Source of the DNA: Rhodobacterales bacterium
Lineage (GTDB): Bacteria; Pseudomonadota; Alphaproteobacteria; Rhodobacterales; Rhodobacteraceae
NCBI GenBank assembly: GCA_025362795.1
Contig: JANYFE010000007.1
Location: 1 to 44,163 of the forward strand
Direction: 5' to 3'
DNA: 44,163 bases
Program-made: the position numbers and the translations under genes
Notes under the pieces: model-generated
What the model saw: only the letters and a program-made list of their open reading frames with translations
Database searches by the model: none
Told to the model about the DNA's origin: nothing
Shown here: positions 34,663 through 42,224 of the stretch, in pieces
Layout: each line of letters opens with the position of its first letter
Numbering within the stretch: position 1 is the first letter of the stretch

Positions 34663-35373
34663 ATGTCTGAACCCTTCCTGATCGGCGAGGCGATGACCGG
34701 CGGTTATGGCTCGGTCGATATCCTGCATTCCTGCACCATCTCGGTCGACAAGGGCCAGATTGCGGTCATCGTCGGCCCCAATGGCGCGGGCAAGTCCACC
34801 GCCATGAAGGCGGTGTTCGGCATGCTGAATCTGCGCGGCGGCAAGGTGCGGTTGAACGGCGAGGATATTACCGCGCTGTCGCCGCAAGCCCGCGTGGCCA
34901 AGGGCATGGCTTTTGTGCCGCAGACACAAAACATCTTCACCTCGATGACGGTGCAGGAAAATCTGGAAATGGGCGCTTTCCTGCGCCGCGACGATATCAA
35001 CACCACGATGGAACAGATTTACACCCTGTTCCCGATCCTGAAAAACAAACGATTTCAGGCGGCGGGCGAACTTTCCGGCGGGCAGCGTCAGCAGGTGGCC
35101 GTTGGTCGCGCCCTGATGACCCAGCCGCAGGTTCTGATGCTGGACGAACCCACCGCAGGCGTATCGCCCATCGTGATGGACGAGTTGTTCGACCGCATCA
35201 TCGAGGTCGCCCGCACTGGGATTTCGATCCTGATGGTCGAACAGAATGCGCGTCAGGCGCTGAACATCGCCGACAAGGGCTTCGTTCTTGTCCAAGGCAC
35301 CAACCGCTTCACCGACACCGGAGCCGCCCTTTTGGCCGACCCCGAAGTCCGCCGTTCCTTTCTTGGGGGTTGA
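34663..35373 (+). CDS. livF: LIV-type ABC transporter ATP-binding protein LivF
   Basis: The 236-residue ATPase has Walker A GPNGAGKST, signature LSGGQRQQVAVGRALM, Walker B VLMLDEPTAGVSP and switch region ILMVEQNARQALNIADKGFV, typical of LivF. It partners with LivG. The stop (35371-35373) is 3 bp before the livH ATG. No unusual feature is seen apart from the repeat-filled spacer upstream. Confidence 0.94.
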   Translation: MSEPFLIGEAMTGGYGSVDILHSCTISVDKGQIAVIVGPNGAGKSTAMKAVFGMLNLRGGKVRLNGEDITALSPQARVAKGMAFVPQTQNIFTSMTVQENLEMGAFLRRDDINTTMEQIYTLFPILKNKRFQAAGELSGGQRQQVAVGRALMTQPQVLMLDEPTAGVSPIVMDELFDRIIEVARTGISILMVEQNARQALNIADKGFVLVQGTNRFTDTGAALLADPEVRRSFLGG

Positions 35374-35376
35374 TTG

Positions 35377-36381
35377 ATGGACCTGCTCAACGCCCTCGTG
35401 TTTTTCCTGAACTTCGTCGTCGTGCCTGCGCTGTCCTATGGCTCGCAACTTGCAATCGGGGCGCTTGGTGTCACGCTGATCTATGGCGTCTTGCGGTTTT
35501 CCAACTTTGCCTGGGGCGACACGATGGCCTTTGGCACGGCGATCTGCATCCTGACCACTTGGTGGTTCCAAAGCATGGGGATCAGTGCCGGGCCGCTGCC
35601 GACCGCGCTTTTGGCCCTGCCGATCAGCTTTGTCGTCACCGCCGCGCTGATGCTGATCACCGACAAGACGGTTTATCAGTTTTACCGGCGACAAAAGGTC
35701 AAACCGATCATCATGGTCATCGTATCAGCCGGTGTGATGTTCGTGATGAACGGTGTGGTGCGCCTGCTGATTGGCACCGCAGAGCAGGATTTTGCCGATG
35801 GCACGCCGTTCTTGCTCAGCGCACGGACCTTCAAGGACTGGACCGGCCTGAACGAAGGGCTGGCGATCAAGACCACAACCGCCGTCACGCTGGTCACGGC
35901 GCTGATCACGATGGCCGCGCTGTTCTGGTTCTTGCAAAAGACCCGGACCGGCAAATCGATGCGGGCATTTTCCGACAACGAAGATCTGGCGCTGCTGTCG
36001 GGCATCAACCCCGACCGTGTGGTGCAGGTGACGTGGGTCATCGCAGCCGCCCTCGCCGTGCTGGCGGGCACGCTGTATGGTCTTGATAAATCCTTCCGCC
36101 CGCTGATTTATTTCCAGCTGCTGCTGCCGATCTTTTCCGCAGCCGTGGTCGGTGGCCTGGGCTCGCCGCTGGGCGCGGTTGCCGGCGGCTTTGTGGTGGC
36201 GTTTTCAGAGGTCGTCGTGACCTTTGCGTGGAAGAAAGTGCTGACCTATATCCTGCCCGCCAGTCTCGCACCGGAGGGTCTGACACAGATCCTGTCGACC
36301 GACTACAAAATCGCGGTCAGCTTTTCGATCCTGATCATCGTGCTGCTGTTCAAACCCACCGGCCTGTTCAAGGGGAAATGA
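35377..36381 (+). CDS. livH: LIV-type ABC transporter permease LivH
   Basis: The 334-residue permease has about eight membrane segments. It includes QLAIGALGVTLIYGVLRFSN, the usual LivH ALGxxLIYGVLxxxNxAxG start, and VVGGLGSPLGAVAGGFVVAF, the conserved cytoplasmic loop. I use ATG 35377; a TTG three bases earlier is in frame. livM starts 1 bp after its stop, so the two permeases are coupled. Confidence 0.93.
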   Translation: MDLLNALVFFLNFVVVPALSYGSQLAIGALGVTLIYGVLRFSNFAWGDTMAFGTAICILTTWWFQSMGISAGPLPTALLALPISFVVTAALMLITDKTVYQFYRRQKVKPIIMVIVSAGVMFVMNGVVRLLIGTAEQDFADGTPFLLSARTFKDWTGLNEGLAIKTTTAVTLVTALITMAALFWFLQKTRTGKSMRAFSDNEDLALLSGINPDRVVQVTWVIAAALAVLAGTLYGLDKSFRPLIYFQLLLPIFSAAVVGGLGSPLGAVAGGFVVAFSEVVVTFAWKKVLTYILPASLAPEGLTQILSTDYKIAVSFSILIIVLLFKPTGLFKGK

Positions 36382-36382
36382 G

Positions 36383-37681
36383 ATGAACCGCAACCTCATG
36401 CTGTTCGGCGGCGTCGCGGCTTTGTATATTGCGACCGGTTTCCTGCTCAGCTGGAACGTCAGCCTGAACATTCTGAACATCGGCATCCTGTCCGCCATCA
36501 TGGCCTTGGGCGTCAACATGCAGTGGGGCTATGCGGGTCTGTTCTCGACCGGGATCGTCGGGTCGGTCGCGCTGGGCGGTTTGGCGGTGGTGATCGTGTC
36601 CGGCGCTCCGGTGCCAGAGGCTTTTGCGGCGGGCGGCTGGCGGTTGATCTTTTCCTTCGTGGTCGCGGTGGCGGTCATCGCCGTTTCCGTCCTGGCGTGG
36701 AAACGTTTGCCCAAGGGCCGTGCCCGCGCCTGGATCGTCGCTGCCTTGCTGATTGGCGGCTTTTTCCTGTACCGCGCGATTTTTGACCCCGCCAGCGAAG
36801 CGATCGAGGCGTTCAACCCGGCCACTGTCGGCAACATCGGCGGCTTTGGTCTGAATTCGATCTGGGCCTGGCCAGTGGGCGGCCTGTTCGCCGCCATCGC
36901 CGCCTGGGCCATCGGCAAGACCGCTTTGGGACTTCGTTCAGACTATCTGGCCATTGCCACACTTGGCATTGCCGAGATTGTCATCACCGCCCTGAAATCC
37001 GAAGACTGGATGGCGCGCGGCGTCAAGAACTTCATCCATTTGCCACGTCCCTGGCCGGTGCCTTACGAGGTGGACTTGCAAAAGCAGCAAGGTTTCCTGG
37101 ATTTCTGCAAGAACTGGGGGCTCGACCCAGTCAGCGCCTCGACCGTCGGGGTCAAGCTTTTGTATGCGCTGATGTTTGGCGCGGTCTTGCTGGGGCTGAT
37201 CTGGCTGCTGGAGCGGGCGTTGAACTCGCCCTGGGGCCGGATGATGCGGGCGATCCGCGACAATGAAATCTCTGCCGCGGCAATGGGCAAGGATGTGACG
37301 CGGCAGCATCTGCTGGTCTTCATCCTTGGCTCGGCGGTGGTCGGGCTGGCAGGAGCGATGCTGACCTCGATGGAGGGGCAGCTAGTGCCGGGTGTCTATT
37401 CGCCGTTACGCTTTACCTTTCTGATCTGGATCATGGTCATCGTTGGCGGGTCGGGCAGCAATTGGGGCGCGGTTCTTGGCGGATTGCTGATCGGATGGCT
37501 GTGGCTGATCGTGGACAACGCCGGACCCTTGGTCATGGGCGCAGTGACCGCAGGCATGGCCGACGGGCCCATGAAAAGCCACTTGCTGGATGTCGCCTTG
37601 CAGATGCGCCTGCTGTCGCTTGGCGTCGTATTGCTGGTCGTGATGCGGTTCAGTCCCAAGGGGCTATTGCCCGAGAAATAG
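36383..37681 (+). CDS. livM: LIV-type ABC transporter permease LivM
   Basis: The 432-residue permease has the LivM features NMQWGYAGLFSTGIVGSVAL, GLRSDYLAIATLGIAEIV and MMRAIRDNEISAAAMGKDVT (contact with the ATPase), and ends MRFSPKGLLPEK. Extra hydrophobic segments in residues 85-130 make it longer than many LivM proteins. The stop is only 1 bp from the convergent RTX gene, and no terminator is visible between them. Confidence 0.93.
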   Translation: MNRNLMLFGGVAALYIATGFLLSWNVSLNILNIGILSAIMALGVNMQWGYAGLFSTGIVGSVALGGLAVVIVSGAPVPEAFAAGGWRLIFSFVVAVAVIAVSVLAWKRLPKGRARAWIVAALLIGGFFLYRAIFDPASEAIEAFNPATVGNIGGFGLNSIWAWPVGGLFAAIAAWAIGKTALGLRSDYLAIATLGIAEIVITALKSEDWMARGVKNFIHLPRPWPVPYEVDLQKQQGFLDFCKNWGLDPVSASTVGVKLLYALMFGAVLLGLIWLLERALNSPWGRMMRAIRDNEISAAAMGKDVTRQHLLVFILGSAVVGLAGAMLTSMEGQLVPGVYSPLRFTFLIWIMVIVGGSGSNWGAVLGGLLIGWLWLIVDNAGPLVMGAVTAGMADGPMKSHLLDVALQMRLLSLGVVLLVVMRFSPKGLLPEK

Positions 37682-37682
37682 T

Positions 37683-38927
37683 CTAAAATCCAAAGTCGCT
37701 GGCGTGCAGCAGACCGGCCGTCAGCCCCAGCAGGGTAACAGACCCTGCGCCAAACTGCACGAAAGCCGCCTGATGGCCATCCACCGCCACGGCCGAGATC
37801 TGCAACTGGCCAAAGCTGGTCGCGGCGTCAAAACGGATATGATCGCCTTGCCCTGTGGAAAAGTCGTCGATCGTATCATCGCCAAAACCGGTGCCTTGAA
37901 AGACAAACGTATCCGCCCCCGCCGCCCCATGCCCGGTGTCATTGCCGCCGCCAAATTGCAGCAGGTCATTGCCGGCCCCGCCATTGAAGTAATTGTCCTG
38001 CGCGTTGTCAAAGAACACATCGCGCAACGCGCTGCCCTCGATGCCTTCAATGCTGATCAAGTGGTCCAGATTGCCGAACCCGTCGCGCAGCGTGCCGCTG
38101 GACAGGTTGACCCGGATGCCGTCGCTGCCGCCCTGCCCCGCCTCGCGGCCATAGCTGACCATGTCAAAGCCGCCGCGCCCGTCGAGTGTATCGGACCCGG
38201 CAAAGCCTTCAAACCGGTTGGCCAGCGCATTGCCCTTGATCAGGTCGGCCCGGAAAGTGCCCGTCACCGCCTCGACCCCGATCACCATATCCACCGCCCC
38301 CTCCGGCCCGGTGATCTGCCCCAGCACCAGATCGGCGCTGATCCCGCGTGACACCAACGCAGGCGTAAAGAACCAGCCGTCATAGGACACGGTGTCAAAG
38401 CCGGTCCCACCGTCATACCGGTCCGCGCCGCCCCGGTCCTGCAGGTAATCGTCGCCGCCCAGGGCCGCCACCTTGTCGGCCCCGGCTCCGGTGTCGATCA
38501 CATCACCGGTGCCCGCCTGCCCCGGTCCGCTGGCATCATTCGACCCGGTGATCGTGGCCGCGCCATGTGTCACCATCGCCCAGGCCGCAAAAGCATCGCT
38601 GCGCGCCAGCGTTGCCAGAAACACCGGCAGCGCCACCGACAGCTTGCTGATGTTCAGCAGCACGCCACCCGCTTCGTCCAGATAGCGTACTCCGGTCAGA
38701 ACCCCCGCCGTCACCCGCTCGGTCCCCGCGTCCGGGCCATCTTCGACCACATAGCTTTTGTAGGCCGTATAAGTCAGTTCGATCCGCGCCGCAAAGACCG
38801 CAGGGTCCGGCACCCCGTCATAGCCAAGCGCCATGCCGGTTACGCTGCGCCCGGTCTCGCTGTAATTGGTCAGCTTGTCGTAGCCATAAAATCCCAGATT
38901 GCCGTCAAACCACTGAAACTTCGCCAC
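37683..38927 (-). CDS. RTX calcium-binding protein
   Basis: The 414-residue product starts at GTG 38927, preceded by a strong GGAGGTGC (38931-38938); the longer ATG frame lacks this. The first 110 or so residues show no known fold. From about residue 130 there are RTX-like glycine/aspartate repeats, degenerate (GTGDVIDTGAGADKVAALGG, GGFDMVSYGREAGQGG, FNGGAGNDLLQFGGGNDTGH). The tail TFVFQGTGFGDDTIDDFSTG, then GDHIRF, is typical of type I secretion substrates. Secretion outside the cell is expected; no type I transporter is encoded here. Confidence 0.82.
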   Translation of the reverse strand: MAKFQWFDGNLGFYGYDKLTNYSETGRSVTGMALGYDGVPDPAVFAARIELTYTAYKSYVVEDGPDAGTERVTAGVLTGVRYLDEAGGVLLNISKLSVALPVFLATLARSDAFAAWAMVTHGAATITGSNDASGPGQAGTGDVIDTGAGADKVAALGGDDYLQDRGGADRYDGGTGFDTVSYDGWFFTPALVSRGISADLVLGQITGPEGAVDMVIGVEAVTGTFRADLIKGNALANRFEGFAGSDTLDGRGGFDMVSYGREAGQGGSDGIRVNLSSGTLRDGFGNLDHLISIEGIEGSALRDVFFDNAQDNYFNGGAGNDLLQFGGGNDTGHGAAGADTFVFQGTGFGDDTIDDFSTGQGDHIRFDAATSFGQLQISAVAVDGHQAAFVQFGAGSVTLLGLTAGLLHASDFGF

Positions 38928-39124
38928 GCCGCACCTCCACTTCCCAATCCTCATCAACACCTTAAGGTTGAATCTGGTAAACGAAGCGTTAATGCCGCGC
39001 CAGTTTCTGGCGCCTGCCTTTGGGCAGCATCCGGCAAAGGCGACGGGCGATGTCGCCTTCTGACGTGCCTGTAACGCCCCCGCTGCGTATTTCGGGACGA
39101 AACGCGTCTCAAAGGGAAAGCCCC

Positions 39125-41551
39125 ATGAAAACCCATACCCGTGTCCTGGTCATTGGCGGCGGCGTCGTCGGCTGTTCGGTGCTGTATCACCTGACCAAAC
39201 TCGGCTGGTCCGATGTGATGCTGGTCGAACGGTCGGAGTTGACCTCCGGCTCCACCTGGCACGCGGCGGGCGGCTTTCACACGCTGAACGGCGATACTAA
39301 CATGGCGGCGCTGCAAGGCTATACCATCCGGCTGTATAAAGAGCTGGAGGCGATCACCGGCATGTCCTGCGGGCTGCACCATGTCGGCGGCATCACCTTG
39401 GCCGACAATCAGGAGCGGTTTGACATGCTCAAGGCGGAACGCGCCAAGCACCGCTACATGGGTCTCGACACCGCCATCCTGACGCCGCGGGAAGTGGAAA
39501 CCATGACCGACGGCCTGGTCAACACCAACGGCATTCTCGGCGCATTGTATGACCCTCTGGATGGCCACCTCGACCCCTCCGGCACCACCCACGCCTATGC
39601 CAAGGCGGCCCGGATGGGCGGCGCGGAAATTGTCTTGCACAACAGGGTGTTGGAAACCAATCCGCGCCCGGATGGATCATGGGAGGTTGTGACCGAACAG
39701 GGCACGATCATCGCCGAACATCTGGTCAACGCGGGTGGCTTGTGGGCGCGCGAGATCGGCGCGATGGCCGGGGTTTACCTGCCGCTCCTGCCGATGGCGC
39801 ACCAGTATCTCGTCACCGATGACATCCCGGAAATCATGGCCATTCTCGCCAAGGGCAAAGAGTTTCCCCATGTCATGGACCCGGGCGGCGAAAGCTATCT
39901 GCGCCAGGAAGGTCGCGGCCTCTGCATCGGGTTCTACGAAAAGCCCTGCGAACCGTGGAGCGTCGATGGCACCCCGTGGGACTTCGGCCACGAACTGTTG
40001 AACGAGCAATTCGACAAGATCGAAGACTCGGTCAACTTCGCCTACCGGCGCTTCCCCGTCCTTGAACGTTCCGGTGTCAAGCGCGTCATCCACGGCCCCT
40101 TCACCTTTGCCCCCGACGGCAACCCGCTGATCGGCCCCGTCCAGGGCCTGCGCAACTACTGGTCCGCCTGCGCCGTCATGGCGGGCTTCTCCCAAGGCGG
40201 CGGCATGGGCCTGTCCCTTGCGCAGTGGATCATCCACGGCGAGGTTGAACGCGACCCGCGCGGCTTTGACGTCTCCCGTTTCGGCACATGGACGACCGCG
40301 GGCTACACGGTTCCGAAGGTCATCGAAAACTACCAGATGCGCTTTTCGGTCGGCTACCCGAACGAGGAACGCCCGGCAGCCCGCCCCTTCCGCACCACCC
40401 CGATGTACGACACCAACACGACCCTCAATGCCGTCTGGGGTCAGCAATACGGGCTGGAAGTCGTCAACTACTACGCCCTGCCAGGCGAGCCGACCTACGA
40501 GGTCCCGACCTTCAAACGCTCGAACGCATGGGAAGCGACGCGCCAGGAAGTCATGGCCGTCCGCGACAGCGTTGGCATCAACGAATTGCAGAACTTCGGC
40601 AAATATCTGGTGAAGGGCAAAGGTGCCCGCGCCTGGCTCGACATGATCATGGCCGGCACGATCCCGAAACCGGGCCGCCTGTCGCTGACCCCGATGCTGG
40701 CCACCTCCGGCAAGATTTTCGGCGACTTCACCGTTTCTTGCCTGTCTGAAACCGAATTTCAGTTAACCGCCAGTTACGGCGCACAAGGCTGGCACCACCG
40801 CTGGTTCGAACAGCACGCCGAACCCGGCGTCAGTGTCGAAAACATCTCTGACGCCCGCAGCGGGTTCCAGATTGCCGGCCCGAACGCCCGCGAATTGTTG
40901 TCCCGCGTCACCCGCGCCGATGTCTCCGCCGCCGCTTTCAAGTTCATGGACGTCAGACCGATGACCATCGGCATGGCCAAATGCATTGTCCAGCGCGTCA
41001 GCTATACTGCCGATCTGGGCTATGAGATCTACTGCGACCACATGTCGGTCCGCCATCTGTGGGACATTCTGACCGCCGCTGGGCGCGACCTCAACCTGCG
41101 CCCCTTCGGCATGCGCGCCATGATGTCCTTGCGTCTGGACAAATGGTTCGGCTCCTGGGGCCGCGAATTCAGCCCCGACTACACCCCGTGCGAAACCGGA
41201 CTGGACCGCTTCATCCGCTGGAACAAGGACGCCGACTGGATCGGCAAAGCCGCCGCCACTGCGGAAAAAGCGGCCGGCCCCAAACGCAAACTCGCCTCTT
41301 TCATCGTCGACGCCAAGGATGCCGATGTGGTGGCATGGGAGCCGATCTGGCTTGACGACACGGTCGTCGGCTACTGCACCTCTGGCGGCTTCTCGCATTT
41401 CACCGGCAAAAGCCTTGCGCAGGGCTTCCTGCCCGCCGACCGTGTCAAAGACGGGCTAGAAGTCGAAATCGAAATCCTAGGTGAACGCCGCAAAGCCGTC
41501 GTCCACCTTGCCCCTCTGTTCGATCCCGACGGGACGCGGATGCGCGGCTAG
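39125..41551 (+). CDS. Dimethylglycine/sarcosine dehydrogenase-like flavoprotein
   Basis: The 808-residue protein has an N-terminal DAO-type FAD domain (VLVIGGGVVGCSVLYHLTKL) with the covalent-flavin His at residue 46 in GSTWHAAGGF. From about residue 420 there are GcvT-like folate-binding domains (FGKYLVKGKGARAWLDMIMA ... SRSGFQIAGP-type region ... FGMRAMMSLRLDKWFGSWGR). This build fits demethylation of dimethylglycine or sarcosine with tetrahydrofolate as one-carbon acceptor. ATG 39125 follows AAAGGGAAAG. A GlxA/GbdR-like regulator is encoded 7.4 kb upstream. Confidence 0.88.
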   Translation: MKTHTRVLVIGGGVVGCSVLYHLTKLGWSDVMLVERSELTSGSTWHAAGGFHTLNGDTNMAALQGYTIRLYKELEAITGMSCGLHHVGGITLADNQERFDMLKAERAKHRYMGLDTAILTPREVETMTDGLVNTNGILGALYDPLDGHLDPSGTTHAYAKAARMGGAEIVLHNRVLETNPRPDGSWEVVTEQGTIIAEHLVNAGGLWAREIGAMAGVYLPLLPMAHQYLVTDDIPEIMAILAKGKEFPHVMDPGGESYLRQEGRGLCIGFYEKPCEPWSVDGTPWDFGHELLNEQFDKIEDSVNFAYRRFPVLERSGVKRVIHGPFTFAPDGNPLIGPVQGLRNYWSACAVMAGFSQGGGMGLSLAQWIIHGEVERDPRGFDVSRFGTWTTAGYTVPKVIENYQMRFSVGYPNEERPAARPFRTTPMYDTNTTLNAVWGQQYGLEVVNYYALPGEPTYEVPTFKRSNAWEATRQEVMAVRDSVGINELQNFGKYLVKGKGARAWLDMIMAGTIPKPGRLSLTPMLATSGKIFGDFTVSCLSETEFQLTASYGAQGWHHRWFEQHAEPGVSVENISDARSGFQIAGPNARELLSRVTRADVSAAAFKFMDVRPMTIGMAKCIVQRVSYTADLGYEIYCDHMSVRHLWDILTAAGRDLNLRPFGMRAMMSLRLDKWFGSWGREFSPDYTPCETGLDRFIRWNKDADWIGKAAATAEKAAGPKRKLASFIVDAKDADVVAWEPIWLDDTVVGYCTSGGFSHFTGKSLAQGFLPADRVKDGLEVEIEILGERRKAVVHLAPLFDPDGTRMRG

Positions 41552-41627
41552 CCCTTCCCCTTTCGCATTGGCCAAAATAGTGTCTGGGGGTCCGGGGGGC
41601 AGACAGCTTGCCGGCCTTTGGGGTCAC

Positions 41628-42212
41628 ATGCATAACCTGACCATCCTGATCCCCGCCGCCGGCGCGTCTGCCCGGATGCGGGGCCACGACAAGCTGCTGG
41701 AACCGGTCGAGGGCCAACCTTTCCTCCGCCGCCAGGCCTCTATCGCGTTGACGCTAACACCTAACGTCATCGTCACCCTTCGCAACCCCGACCCTGCCCG
41801 CCGCGACGCGCTTGCCAACCTGCCCGTCACCCTTCTGCCGATCGTGGCCGCCGCGACCGGCATGTCAGCCTCGCTCCGCGCCGCAGCGGCAACCGTGAAA
41901 ACGGCGCTGATGATCCTGCCCGCCGACATGCCGGACATCACCGCGGCCGACCTCGGCCTGCTGATTGCGGGCTTGGCGCAGATGCCGCATCACATTCTGC
42001 GTGGCAGCGCTGATGACAAACCCGGTCACCCGGTCATCTTTCCCGCGCATCTGTTACCCGAGCTTGCGCGACTGACCGGCGACGAGGGCGCCCGCAGCAT
42101 CCTAGCCCGCCACGCGGCCCTGATCTGCCTGATCGCCCTGCCCGATCAGCACGCACTGACCGACCTTGACACGCCCGAAGACTGGGCCTCCTGGCGGGCA
42201 AAGCAGCGCTAA
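41628..42212 (+). CDS. MobA-like nucleotidyltransferase
   Basis: The 194-residue product belongs to the NTP_transf_3 group (MobA/MocA-like). The N-terminal ILIPAAGASARMRGHDKLLE is the nucleotide-binding G-S-x-R-x-G-x-D-K-L signature. LMILPADMPDI carries the metal Asp, and DDKPGHPVIFP and LTDLDTPEDW are typical of the CTP:molybdopterin cytidylyltransferase-like (MocA) members. It would attach a nucleotide to the molybdenum cofactor or a sugar. I choose ATG 41628; the longer upstream frame lacks similarity. The ribosome site is weak. Confidence 0.82.
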   Translation: MHNLTILIPAAGASARMRGHDKLLEPVEGQPFLRRQASIALTLTPNVIVTLRNPDPARRDALANLPVTLLPIVAAATGMSASLRAAAATVKTALMILPADMPDITAADLGLLIAGLAQMPHHILRGSADDKPGHPVIFPAHLLPELARLTGDEGARSILARHAALICLIALPDQHALTDLDTPEDWASWRAKQR

Positions 42213-42224
42213 GCCCGCCCCGCG

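Noticed and set aside
41746-41759. CGTTGACGCTAACA, an operator-like match
   Set aside because: It has three mismatches to the symmetric LacI-type site and lies inside the nucleotidyltransferase coding sequence.
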